From Gammaproteobacteria bacterium (lineage in GTDB: Bacteria; Pseudomonadota; Gammaproteobacteria; Pseudomonadales; Pseudohongiellaceae), in contig JABJIC010000031.1 of NCBI GenBank assembly GCA_018661465.1, positions 34,675 through 98,674 on the forward strand: DNA of 64,000 nt. The letters are read 5' to 3'. Shown here piece by piece: positions 52,085 to 60,829 of the stretch. Below the pieces are notes generated by a model. That model made no database searches and was not told the DNA's origin. It saw only the letters and a list, made by a program, of their open reading frames with translations. The first letter of the stretch is position 1, and each line of letters starts with the position of its first letter. A program made the translations under genes and the position numbers.

Positions 52085-52777
52085 TTAGAGCTTATAGCCC
52101 AGCGAAATCATATAAACCCAGGGGTCAAGCTCAGCACCTACTTGTACCTTGCCAAGTGCAGAGCCAAAGCTTACATCGGTATCGATATCGATCTTCCACG
52201 CTGAGGCATTAAGCATCCAATGATCTCCGAGAACGAAATCCACACCGGCTCGGTAGGCTATGCCGTATGAATCATCGACATCCAGGCTTCTAGCACCGAG
52301 CTCTGTTTCTGCTCGGTAGGATAAATCCTCGCTGAAGAAAGTCGTGTAATTAACGCCGACTCCAACATAGGGACGTATCAGAGAGTTAGCCCCGCCCAGA
52401 AAATAATTTAGAGTCACTGTTGGTGGGAGATGATCTACACTTCCCAGCCCGGTAGTGGAAAAGCCGTAGGCGCTAAGACCTTTGGCCTTAAGATCATGTG
52501 TAAAAGGCGTAGCAGCCAGTACTTCTACTCCTAGAGAGTCGCTCACCATATAGACCAGATTAAGACCCAGCTGAAGGTTATTGCTAACTCCTGCTCCGGT
52601 TGACGGCAGCGCTCCAGTGGCTGCTGTATCGATCAGAGTTGTACTCTCGTCCGGGTTCACCGACGTGGCGCCCACGCGCACAATGATATCTCCTGCTTCA
52701 TGGGAGAAGGCGGAAGTGGGAGCAAGTAGAATTAGAGGAACAGCCAAGGTGGTTACAATTTTGTTAAACGATTTCAT
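52085..52777 (-). CDS. ompW: OmpW-family outer-membrane protein
   Basis: A 230-residue eight-stranded beta-barrel porin with a signal peptide cleaved near AFSHEAGD. Family marks: GDIIVRVGATSVNPDES, NNLQLGLNLVYMVSDSLGVE, VLAATPFTHDLKAKG, the LPPTVTLNYFLG segment, SLIRPYVGVGVNYTTFF and WMLNASAWKIDIDTD. It ends in MISLGYKL, with the expected aromatic/hydrophobic alternation. OmpW proteins form small hydrophobic channels and respond to stress or iron. GAGAGG precedes the ATG, and a small palindrome (CACTATAATAGTG, 52789-52801) lies just upstream of it. Confidence 0.92.
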   Translation of the reverse strand: MKSFNKIVTTLAVPLILLAPTSAFSHEAGDIIVRVGATSVNPDESTTLIDTAATGALPSTGAGVSNNLQLGLNLVYMVSDSLGVEVLAATPFTHDLKAKGLSAYGFSTTGLGSVDHLPPTVTLNYFLGGANSLIRPYVGVGVNYTTFFSEDLSYRAETELGARSLDVDDSYGIAYRAGVDFVLGDHWMLNASAWKIDIDTDVSFGSALGKVQVGAELDPWVYMISLGYKL

Positions 52778-53094
52778 TTTAAACCTCTCACTATAATAGT
52801 GCCGAAGATTGTATCCAGCGTTAGTAATGGGAGATTGATGTAAGTCAGGCTTTAGTAAATAAGCGGGCTGGAGGGTTCTCTAATGGAAGACAGTCAAGAA
52901 GCTGCTTCTGGGGTATCGGTTTAATCTCACGGAATTACGGGATAGACTCATATGATGAAAAAGAAATAGGCCCATGACAAATAAATCGATTAGGGCAGGC
53001 GCGAACCCTCTTGTCATTAAGGGTGTTATGAATTCAGGCAATGATTGAACTCAGTAGTAGGTCAATAAATCAGATAAATCTCACAGGAGCTAAA
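52778..53094. other. Intergenic region between ompW and the DUF2834 gene
   Basis: The only visible structure is the palindrome CACTATAATAGTG at 52789-52801, which may overlap the ompW promoter or leader. No convincing gene or terminator seen in the rest. Confidence 0.4.
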
Positions 53095-53427
53095 ATGAAA
53101 ATAACTGGATTACAAATTATATATGCCGTGCTCGCTCTCATTGGCTTGCCGGTGACCTGGTATTTTAACTTACAACCTATGGAGATCAGTTATTTTGAAG
53201 GTCTCTATGCTAATCCTGCAGCGTCATCATTCACCAATGATTTGATTGTAGTGGTGACTACATTTCTGGTGTGGTCCTTTGTAGAAACAGGACGGCTTAA
53301 AATGTCTTATCTAATGTGGGGTGCAATATGTGTACTTACCTTCTTGATTGCAGCTGCATGTACAGTTCCTATCTTTATGTTGCTGAGAGAACGGCGCTTG
53401 CTCGCTAGGGAGTCTGCTAGCTCTTGA
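53095..53427 (+). CDS. DUF2834 family small membrane protein
   Basis: The ATG at 53095 (AGGAG upstream) begins a 110-residue protein with three membrane helices. The pattern is that of DUF2834: IIYAVLALIGLPVTWYFNL, then FEGLYANPAASSFTNDLIVV, WSFVETGRLKMSYLMW and a final helix. The conserved YANPAASSF loop with FVETGRL is the main identifier. Function unknown. Confidence 0.85.
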   Translation: MKITGLQIIYAVLALIGLPVTWYFNLQPMEISYFEGLYANPAASSFTNDLIVVVTTFLVWSFVETGRLKMSYLMWGAICVLTFLIAAACTVPIFMLLRERRLLARESASS

Positions 53428-53588
53428 TTTGCTGAAATACCGACAATGAATTGAATAAGTACAGGCTCGATAGCCTGATTTTAGACGAACAACTCCGTTC
53501 ATGAGATCAGCGCATTGGTAACGGCTAGCTCGTGGTCCGTGGTCACTGTAAAATACGCCATCCAAAAAACCGTCTCCCATCAAATGTA

Positions 53589-55772
53589 ATGAGTAATATG
53601 TTTATGACGATTAAGTTTTCTTATGGTGCAGCCGTGCTGCTTTCAGTGTTATCTAGTCTGGTTCAGGCTCAAGAAGTTACTGAAAACGATGGTACCGTTA
53701 CTTATTCTGCCGCCTATTTTGCTGAGTATGGCGCCGTATCAGTGAGCGATATGCTCAATCGTATCCCGGGTATCGGTCTCGCTCTGGAAGGCAATCAAGT
53801 TCCGAGCTTTGGCCCTGGTGCTGGTGGTGACCGTGGGCTGGGTGGTGAAGGTCAGATACTGATAAACGGCAAGCGTCTGGCAGGAAAAGCAAACGAAGCC
53901 AGTAGCCAGTTGGACCGAATCTCCGCTGATCAAGTGAACTATATTGAAATCATTCGTGGCACGTCAGGGGATCTCGATGTCAGAAACACTGGGCAGCTGG
54001 TAAATATTGTCTTAAATGAAGAGCTGTCGACTTCAAATCTTTCAACGGAGCTAGGGTTTACTCGCTTTGATGACGGAGAAGTAAAGCCTCTTGGTACGGT
54101 GTCCTATAGTGGTCAAACGGGTCAATTCAATTACCTCTTGAGTGCGGACGTGCGCTCTGGTTATCGTCTGCAGGAAAGTTTTGAGACCAGCCTGCTAGCA
54201 GATCACTCCTTAAATGAAACTCGTGCCTATGACAGGCTTACGGATCAGACTAATTATCGACTCAATTCAAATCTGGTGTATCAAGCTACGCCCTCGGATC
54301 GAATCGCTTTCAATGCTCTCTTTAGCGAAAACGATCCGTCTTCTGAGTTGATCAGAACGATTACAGATTATCAAAGCTCGCCCATATCCAGCTCCATTGA
54401 ACGTGAGGATATGCCGGCGACATCGGATAACTGGGAATTTGGCGGTGACTATGAACACAATTTCGATGACGGTGGTAAATTTAAATTACTGTTCATAGTT
54501 AACGAGCGCAACAATTCCAATAACCGCGAACGATTTGCGTCTTCTGCATTGGGTCAAGAAGAGACTAAGAATCTCTTTCTTGATACTTCCAGCCGTTACC
54601 GCGAACGAATAGTAAGAACGTCTTATGCCTGGGGTGTAGTAGAGGGTCAGACTTTGGAATTGGGTGTTGAGGGTGCGCAGACCATTCAAGACTCTTCTCT
54701 TCGTCTCGGATTAAACGTGCCGGGAACCAGCTCTCCTCTACACGGAGGCTTAACTGCTATACCGGTACCCAATGCCTTTTCTGAAGTTGAAGAGATGAGA
54801 ATGGAAGGCTTTGCCATACATAACTGGCAGATCAATTCGCGTATGTCACTGGAAAGCAGTTTACTGTACGAAGTCTCAGAAATTGAACAGGCAGGCGACA
54901 TTAACAAGAAACGAGATTTCGACTTCATTAAACCGAAGCTGGATTTTCGTTTCGATATAAGCCGGAGCTTTCAATTACGTATGTCAGCGGAGAAGGACGT
55001 CTCTCAATTAAGCTTTAGAGATTTCTCGGCGGGTGTTAATCAGCAAGACGATGACCAGGACACGGTTGCGGGAAACCCTGAACTAGAGCAGGAGGAAACC
55101 TGGCGTTACAACATCAATCTTGATTACAGGCTGCCCAATGATGGTGGTGTGCTGAATTCCAGATTCTTTTATTACGATGTAGGCAATTCCATTGGTAAAA
55201 TAGATGTGTCTCCTGATCCTCAAAATTTAGTGAGCACCAATGGTAATGTCGGAGATGGAAAGGTCTTCGCACTCTACCTTAACGCAAGTATCCGTCTGGG
55301 TTTCTTGAATCTACCACAGGCGGTGGTAACTGCCAGCTTAAATCTGGAAGATGCTTATCTATATGATCCGCTAATCGGTAAGACGCGCACCATCGTTCCT
55401 TTTGATCGCGGTGGCATCCGCTTGGGATATCGACAGGATATGCCAGAGAGGAACCTTAGCTTCGGTATTAACTACCAAGAACCGATAGGTGGCATGGGAG
55501 GCACCGGAGGCAATCGAGTTCAGTATGATATTGATAATGTGACGTTCTATAACGGCGGTAAATTGAGCTCGAACTTAACTCTCTTTGCCGAGAAAACAGG
55601 TTTTGCGAATCTGACCTATCGAATGGAAATCAATAACGGGCTGGATCATGAATTTTGTACACAGCGTAAACGTTTCAATGGGTATTTGCGTGACCGAGAT
55701 CTGATTGAAATAGAGAACACCTGTTCTGCTAACGGTCCAGAATTTGTATTCAAAGTTAGGTCAACATTCTAA
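53589..55772 (+). CDS. TonB-dependent receptor-like outer-membrane protein
   Basis: A 727-residue receptor from the ATG at 53589, with a signal peptide ending near LVQAQEV. The plug domain runs to about residue 145 (VSVSDMLNRIPGIGLALEG, GEGQILINGKRLAGKANEA, ISADQVNYIEIIRGTSGDLD). The barrel fills the rest, ending FVFKVRSTF with the terminal Phe. It lacks a clear TonB box at the mature N-terminus. It is shorter than many siderophore receptors, and nothing next to it shows the ligand. The plug repeats resemble those of receptors for peptide or sugar substrates, but that is guesswork. Confidence 0.85.
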   Translation: MSNMFMTIKFSYGAAVLLSVLSSLVQAQEVTENDGTVTYSAAYFAEYGAVSVSDMLNRIPGIGLALEGNQVPSFGPGAGGDRGLGGEGQILINGKRLAGKANEASSQLDRISADQVNYIEIIRGTSGDLDVRNTGQLVNIVLNEELSTSNLSTELGFTRFDDGEVKPLGTVSYSGQTGQFNYLLSADVRSGYRLQESFETSLLADHSLNETRAYDRLTDQTNYRLNSNLVYQATPSDRIAFNALFSENDPSSELIRTITDYQSSPISSSIEREDMPATSDNWEFGGDYEHNFDDGGKFKLLFIVNERNNSNNRERFASSALGQEETKNLFLDTSSRYRERIVRTSYAWGVVEGQTLELGVEGAQTIQDSSLRLGLNVPGTSSPLHGGLTAIPVPNAFSEVEEMRMEGFAIHNWQINSRMSLESSLLYEVSEIEQAGDINKKRDFDFIKPKLDFRFDISRSFQLRMSAEKDVSQLSFRDFSAGVNQQDDDQDTVAGNPELEQEETWRYNINLDYRLPNDGGVLNSRFFYYDVGNSIGKIDVSPDPQNLVSTNGNVGDGKVFALYLNASIRLGFLNLPQAVVTASLNLEDAYLYDPLIGKTRTIVPFDRGGIRLGYRQDMPERNLSFGINYQEPIGGMGGTGGNRVQYDIDNVTFYNGGKLSSNLTLFAEKTGFANLTYRMEINNGLDHEFCTQRKRFNGYLRDRDLIEIENTCSANGPEFVFKVRSTF

Positions 55773-55855
55773 AGAAAATTCTGAGCATCTTGATGGGGTA
55801 AACTATTGAGATCAGTGCTCAGTAAAAACTCTATCTGACAAGGGAAGGGATGTAT

Positions 55856-56254
55856 ATGAAACAACTATCTAGCATGCTTCTTGTTTTACTGTTTCTAAAC
55901 GTAGTGGCGATTGCCTCGGCGTCGGCTGCAGATGAACCTCTCAGCACCATCACGCCATTGCCTGGCGCTTTGGAAAATCAGGAGATGCGAATCATTGAGA
56001 TCAATCTCGAGCCGGGCCAGTCTTCGTCTCCTCATCGACATAACGCACATGTTTTTGTCTATGTTTTGGAGGGTGAAGTGGAAATGCAGGTACGAGGTGG
56101 TCCCATCGTAAAACTGGGACCGGGAGAAACTTTCTATGAATCTCCCAGTGATATTCATCAAACAAGCCGCAACGCCAGTTCAACTGCGTCGGCCAAGTTT
56201 CTGGTACATATGCTCAAGGTGGCAGGAGCACCAACTACCGTAGCCGTAGACTGA
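55856..56254 (+). CDS. Secreted cupin-domain protein
   Basis: A 132-residue protein with a signal peptide cleaved near ASAADEP. The cupin core is SSSPHRHNAHVFVYVLEGEV with three His and a Glu for metal binding, then the second motif LGPGETFYESPSDIHQTSRN. The start at ATG 55856 has AAGG about 7 bases before it; the ATG at 55850 is too close to the same site. Single-domain exported cupins often act as small dioxygenases, isomerases or binding proteins; no substrate is evident. Confidence 0.88.
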   Translation: MKQLSSMLLVLLFLNVVAIASASAADEPLSTITPLPGALENQEMRIIEINLEPGQSSSPHRHNAHVFVYVLEGEVEMQVRGGPIVKLGPGETFYESPSDIHQTSRNASSTASAKFLVHMLKVAGAPTTVAVD

Positions 56255-56277
56255 CCTAATCCAGAATTTGATGACGC

Positions 56278-57075
56278 TTACAGCAACTCGAAAAGTTTTC
56301 TCAGCCGTATCGCGTTGGCACCTACATCGCCTGTTCCAACTCTGGACACTGACCTTGCATCCACCAGGGTTTCTGATCCCTGTTGATTAATTTCGATAAC
56401 GATATCGTCCTTAAACCGGAACCAAAACGTAGTATCTGTGGCCTCGATTCGCCCCTCGTCAGTTGATTGATCAACCAGCTCCCAACCCAATTCATCTACT
56501 GCCGCGAGGGCTTTGCTGAATACTTCATCAGCCGATTCACTGTAACGCCGAGTGACCAAATCTGGATAAGCTTCTTCTGTGAGCTGAACCAGTCGCTCTG
56601 GAGTCATATTGTTTGATCCGCCGTAGATGACAGTGTTCGCCGCATCGACACGAAGTGGAAGTATCGCAACAAATTCCGGTGGAGAAATCAGATTGGTTGA
56701 AATGTCGTGAATAGGCGGGTAGTTAACTCCTTCACCGGGTCGGAAGCTTTCAGGGATATAGAACGCAATAGCAGCAACCACAGTGCCGCTAGCAGCCATT
56801 ATTATCAGCTTACTTCCGTTGGCCGGCTTTACTAGCTGATTAGCGATAGCTACGGTTACAGTTATGCCTACACAAGCCCATAAAATGACGTCTCCCCATT
56901 CGTTAGCCGGTCGCAGTAGAGCAAAGCCGCGCCTAAAATCCCAGAAGCCTAGCCAGATTCCAGCAGCAGAGGATAGGGTGAGTAGTGCCAGACCTAATCC
57001 AAAAAGAAGAACCAGTGAGCTCGCGATCTTCATCGAGAGCGATAACTTCGTTTTGCGAGCGTCAGTGATATCCAT
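56278..57075 (-). CDS. DUF1499 family membrane protein
   Basis: A 265-residue protein with three membrane helices (about 15-40, 60-82 and 90-108) and a C-terminal DUF1499 domain outside the membrane: PPIHDISTNLISPPEFVAI, YSESADEVFSKALAAVDELG, IEATDTTFWFRFKDDIVIEI and VDARSVSRVGTGDVGANA. The terminal sequence RLRKLFELL is typical of the family. Function unknown. It is convergent with the cupin gene. Confidence 0.88.
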   Translation of the reverse strand: MDITDARKTKLSLSMKIASSLVLLFGLGLALLTLSSAAGIWLGFWDFRRGFALLRPANEWGDVILWACVGITVTVAIANQLVKPANGSKLIIMAASGTVVAAIAFYIPESFRPGEGVNYPPIHDISTNLISPPEFVAILPLRVDAANTVIYGGSNNMTPERLVQLTEEAYPDLVTRRYSESADEVFSKALAAVDELGWELVDQSTDEGRIEATDTTFWFRFKDDIVIEINQQGSETLVDARSVSRVGTGDVGANAIRLRKLFELL

Positions 57076-57391
57076 ACTTATGACATTTCCTTAATGAGGG
57101 GTTGATTTAGAGGGTAGCACTTTGGCAGCAATAGACAAAATGAGTATAGCAATGGATGGACTTGAATCACCGGCCTCAGCATTATGAAAATGGACACATT
57201 TTGGCTTTTTGGAAATGTCCACTTACTGTCAGTAGCTGGGGATGGCATTTCTTCTTGAAACCCACACTTGATCCCAATAAATGGCGCTACTAGGCGATAT
57301 GATTACCTATGTTAGACTGTTCACCTAAATTCAAAACAGCTGCCTAACTAATTGAGAATTAGCACCAATATCCCTTTAAGAGGATAGCAAA
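57076..57391. other. Intergenic region with a TGGACA/TGTCCA inverted repeat
   Basis: It holds an inverted repeat, TGGACACATTT (57191-57201) against AAATGTCCA (57213-57221), that could form a hairpin or bind a dimeric regulator. The T-rich run inside the loop would not make a terminator. It precedes the TolB/TPR gene and follows the start of the divergent DUF1499 gene. No gene seen. Confidence 0.5.
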
Positions 57392-59092
57392 TTGGAACGC
57401 AAAGGATTTATCAGTGAGCTCAAGCGACGCCGGGTCTTACCTGTAGCCGGAGCTTATCTTGTAGCAGCTTGGGTGTTGATCCAAGTGACGGATGTTATTG
57501 TGCCGGCATTTGCGCTTCCGAATTATGTTGTCACCGCAGTTCTAGTAGTCATGATTGCAGGATTTCCTGTCGCTATTGCCCTTGCCTGGGTATTCGATAT
57601 AACGACCGATGGCATAAAGCGTACTCTATCTGATTGGCATGAAGATCCAGATTCAGAGTCTTCCGAAAAACAAGCAATAGCTAGTGCACCCTCAGGTTCT
57701 GTAGTAGTTCTGCCATTTATGAATATAGGTGGCGATATAGACAATGAGTACTTTAGTGATGGTTTGACTGAAGATATTATTGATGCGCTTGCCAAGACCC
57801 CTTATCTTCAAGTGGTTGCTCGCACTTCATCTTTTGTATTCAAAAATAAAAATGAAGACATACGAGACATTGGAGCCCGCCTAAACGTTGCGTATGTTGT
57901 CGAGGGTAGCGTGCGCAAAGCTGATGATCGAATGCGTATTGTTGCCCAGTTAATTGGAGTAAAGGATGGCTACCATGTGTGGTCAGAAACCTTTGATCGT
58001 AAGCTCATCGATGTATTTGAAACCCTTGATGAAATCGCTCAGGCTATAGCTATTCATATAATTGAACTACTTAGTAATAGCAACGATGTACCAAAGGATA
58101 CGCAACGCCATCGCATTACACGACACACCAATAATTTAGACGCCTATCATCTGTATCTCAAAGGTCGCTATTTCTGGAACCAACGCGGTGAAGGAATTAT
58201 GAAGGGTATGGAATATTTCCAGCAAGCAGCCGCCGCCGATTCGCGATATGCATTGCCCTATGTTGGCCTAGCAGATTCCTATGCTCTACTCGGTTACTAC
58301 GGCTATATGCCGCCCAAACTTGCCTTCCCGCTTGCTAATGAAAATGCTACTCGAGCCCTGAGCTTAGACCCTTCGCTTGCGGAAGCCCATTCTTCGAGAG
58401 GATTGGTGAAAATGTATTTTGATTGGGATTGGGAGGGCGCCCGAGAGGAATATTTTAAAGCAATCGAACTCGATCCCAGATATCCGCCTGCACAATATTG
58501 GCTTTCCGTTTTATACACAATCCTACAAGAACCGGAAAAAGCTTTGGAGCAAGACAAAATAGCCCTAGAGGTCGATCCAGTATCTACATTCGTCAATTTG
58601 CATCACGGCTGGACTCTTCAGTGTGATGGACGGTATGAAGAATCCATCGACCAGCTTCTTAAGACCTTGGATTTAGATCACTCCCTTTGGTGGATCCATT
58701 CACTGCTAATTTACTCCTACTCTGAAGTTGGTCGTTATGACGATGCTATCGCCGCCGCACAACTGATCAAGGAAGGAACTGGGAATCGCGCATTGTATTT
58801 ACCTGCAATAGGCTATGCTCATGCTAAAGCCGGCGAAGCAGGCAAGGCTCGAGCAATCATTGCGGAATTAGAGTCCCGTGAAGGAGATTTTTTCTGGCCC
58901 TCACATGTGGCGTGTATCTACGGAGTGCTTGAAGAATTCGATCTGGCATTTGAGTGGCTGGAGAAAGCATTTTCAATTAAGGATCACTGGTTAGTCACCA
59001 TGGATGTTCAGCCAGGGTTTAGAGCGCTACATCAACATCCTAGGTATAAGGATTTTGCCTCTCGGGTTGGCATTGGTCACTTGAAGAACTAA
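57392..59092 (+). CDS. Membrane protein with TolB/FlgO-like and TPR domains
   Basis: A 566-residue protein starting at TTG 57392 with GAGGA 7 bases upstream. The N-terminus is ERKGFISELKRRRVLPVAGA, with two membrane helices at about 18-35 and 43-65. A TolB-like N domain follows (about 100-225; SVVVLPFMNIGGDIDNEYFS, then EDIIDALAKTPYLQVVARTS and AYVVEGSVRKADDRMRIVAQL), then TPR repeats from about 240 to 540 (AHSSRGLVKMYFDWDWEGAR). In related proteins a DNA-binding or cyclase domain is fused upstream; here the leader is membrane helices instead. Its role is probably scaffolding or signalling. Confidence 0.82.
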   Translation: MERKGFISELKRRRVLPVAGAYLVAAWVLIQVTDVIVPAFALPNYVVTAVLVVMIAGFPVAIALAWVFDITTDGIKRTLSDWHEDPDSESSEKQAIASAPSGSVVVLPFMNIGGDIDNEYFSDGLTEDIIDALAKTPYLQVVARTSSFVFKNKNEDIRDIGARLNVAYVVEGSVRKADDRMRIVAQLIGVKDGYHVWSETFDRKLIDVFETLDEIAQAIAIHIIELLSNSNDVPKDTQRHRITRHTNNLDAYHLYLKGRYFWNQRGEGIMKGMEYFQQAAAADSRYALPYVGLADSYALLGYYGYMPPKLAFPLANENATRALSLDPSLAEAHSSRGLVKMYFDWDWEGAREEYFKAIELDPRYPPAQYWLSVLYTILQEPEKALEQDKIALEVDPVSTFVNLHHGWTLQCDGRYEESIDQLLKTLDLDHSLWWIHSLLIYSYSEVGRYDDAIAAAQLIKEGTGNRALYLPAIGYAHAKAGEAGKARAIIAELESREGDFFWPSHVACIYGVLEEFDLAFEWLEKAFSIKDHWLVTMDVQPGFRALHQHPRYKDFASRVGIGHLKN

Positions 59093-59169
59093 CGAGTAGG
59101 GATCAGTCCGTTATTGAGCGAAAGCAGGCAAATAAATTTACTAAAACTCGCAAATAGTAAGGAGTAATT

Positions 59170-60279
59170 ATGGCAGGCATAAGGACTAGCTTAAGCAAAC
59201 ACGCACCACAGTTATTACTTGCAACGATCATTCTAATTAGCATTCCTTATCAGGCAGCTTATGGGCAAATAACGCCTGAGTCTTTCGGCCTTGGAGACTT
59301 CGCAACTGAGAGTGGCGTGGTTTTGCAAAACGCAAAAATCACCTATACAACGGAGGGCGTTTTGAATGCACAAAAATCAAATGCCATTCTGATACCTTCA
59401 TCATATTCTGCTAGTAACAATAATGAGCTTAGCTTTCTTGTTCAGGAAGGCGCGGCACTAGACCCGGCAAAGTATTTCATTGTACGAACTAACATGTTCG
59501 CGAATGGCTGGTCATCATCACCGAGTAATACTCCCCCGCCTCAAGATGGGCCTCGATTCCCCCAGATTTCTATCCGCGACAATGTCGATGCTGCATATAG
59601 CCTGCTTACAGATGAGTTTGGAATTCCTCATCTTCTAGCGGTTGTTGGATTTTCGATGGGAGGGCAACAGTCCTATCAGTGGGCGGTCAGTTATCCTGAC
59701 TACATGGATGGCATCGTCGTGTTAAGTGGTAACGCTCGTGAATACCCGTTCGGTATTGTGCGGCTTGAGGGCGCGAAGTCGGCAATAATGGCAGATGCCG
59801 CCTGGCAAAATGGCGAATACACTGAAGTTCCAGAGAAAGGAATACGAACCCTCGGTTCGCACTGGGCTGCATGGGGGTATTCCCAAGAATGGTGGCGCAG
59901 AGAGACTTACCTGAATATGGGACTGACTCTTGATGAGATGATTCAACGCCGTGAACAAGGTTTTCTAGGCAGCGATGCCAATGATTTACTTTCTCAGGCG
60001 GTCACCTGGCAGAATCACAATATTGCAGACACATCTGGTCAGGATGGTGACTTTGAAAATGCGCTTCGATCGATCAGTACACGAGTGCTGTTAATGCCTG
60101 CTTCTACTGATCTGTATTTTCGTGTTACCGATTTGAGAAATGAAAGCCGTTTTATTCGAGACGTGTTGCTTGCGCCTATTGAAACAATTTGGGGGCATGC
60201 TGGCGCGGCTGGTGCAGATCCTGTAGCAAATCGATTCATCGATTCTACAATTACAACTTTTTTGACCATGCCCAATTGA
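59170..60279 (+). CDS. Secreted MetX-like alpha/beta-hydrolase
   Basis: A 369-residue protein with a signal peptide (cleaved near AAYGQIT). The fold is that of the homoserine O-acetyltransferase group: FGLGDFATESGVVLQNAKIT, DGPRFPQISIRDNVDAAYSL and the nucleophile elbow VVGFSMGGQQSYQW (Ser162). The acid residue is in LLMPASTDLYF and the His in IWGHAGAAG. Real MetX enzymes are cytoplasmic, so an exported protein is more likely an esterase. AAGGAG precedes the ATG. It lies 77 bases after the TolB/TPR gene and could be co-transcribed with it. Confidence 0.83.
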   Translation: MAGIRTSLSKHAPQLLLATIILISIPYQAAYGQITPESFGLGDFATESGVVLQNAKITYTTEGVLNAQKSNAILIPSSYSASNNNELSFLVQEGAALDPAKYFIVRTNMFANGWSSSPSNTPPPQDGPRFPQISIRDNVDAAYSLLTDEFGIPHLLAVVGFSMGGQQSYQWAVSYPDYMDGIVVLSGNAREYPFGIVRLEGAKSAIMADAAWQNGEYTEVPEKGIRTLGSHWAAWGYSQEWWRRETYLNMGLTLDEMIQRREQGFLGSDANDLLSQAVTWQNHNIADTSGQDGDFENALRSISTRVLLMPASTDLYFRVTDLRNESRFIRDVLLAPIETIWGHAGAAGADPVANRFIDSTITTFLTMPN

Positions 60280-60382
60280 GCAAACATTGAGAAGCTTGAA
60301 AAGCAGGTCTTGGCCGAAATCGGACGTGATGCACTTTCAGGAATAATAGACTTGTAAACTCATTGTAAAAAGGAGAAATGCT

Positions 60383-60778
60383 TTGCAACTTACACTTAAA
60401 ATTCTGGCAATTTTGTTAACCCTCGGTTTTTTAGCGCTTGGGCTATCGGCCTTATTAAGTCCTGAATCGGCTTTGGCAGGGCCTGCTTTTGCGTGGTCGC
60501 CGGATGGTGTCGCGGGCTTGAGTGCTGGCCGTGGAGTTCTTGGGGGTCATTTCCTCAGCTTGGGCATGGTGGCAGTTTATGCCTTAGTGAAATCTGAGTA
60601 CAAGCTGCTTTATGTACTTGCTCTAAGTGAACTAATGATCGTCGTTGGCAGGCTGCTTAGCCTGGGAATAGATGGCTTCGATCAAAGAATGCTCATGCCA
60701 CTTGTTATTGAAGTAATCATGGCGGCGGGTATGTTCTGCGCGGCGAAGTTTTTGCAGCCCTCAGCTTCAACGCAATAA
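60383..60778 (+). CDS. DUF4345-like small membrane protein
   Basis: A 131-residue protein with four membrane helices, starting at TTG 60383 with GGAG 7 bases upstream. It reads QLTLKILAILLTLGFLALGL at the start, then SAGRGVLGGHFLSLGMVAVY, ALSELMIVVGRLLSLGIDG and a last helix. The RG..GG and GR.. patterns fit DUF4345. Function unknown. It lies between two secreted hydrolase genes on the same strand. Confidence 0.75.
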   Translation: MQLTLKILAILLTLGFLALGLSALLSPESALAGPAFAWSPDGVAGLSAGRGVLGGHFLSLGMVAVYALVKSEYKLLYVLALSELMIVVGRLLSLGIDGFDQRMLMPLVIEVIMAAGMFCAAKFLQPSASTQ

Positions 60779-60829
60779 TTTTTAATAGAGTCTGGTCTTG
60801 GCAGGGAAAAATTTGCGTTTGGAAAGAGG

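Noticed and set aside
59170..60279. Homoserine O-acetyltransferase for methionine synthesis
   Set aside because: The protein has a clear signal peptide and lies among secreted hydrolases; a cytoplasmic biosynthetic role is unlikely.
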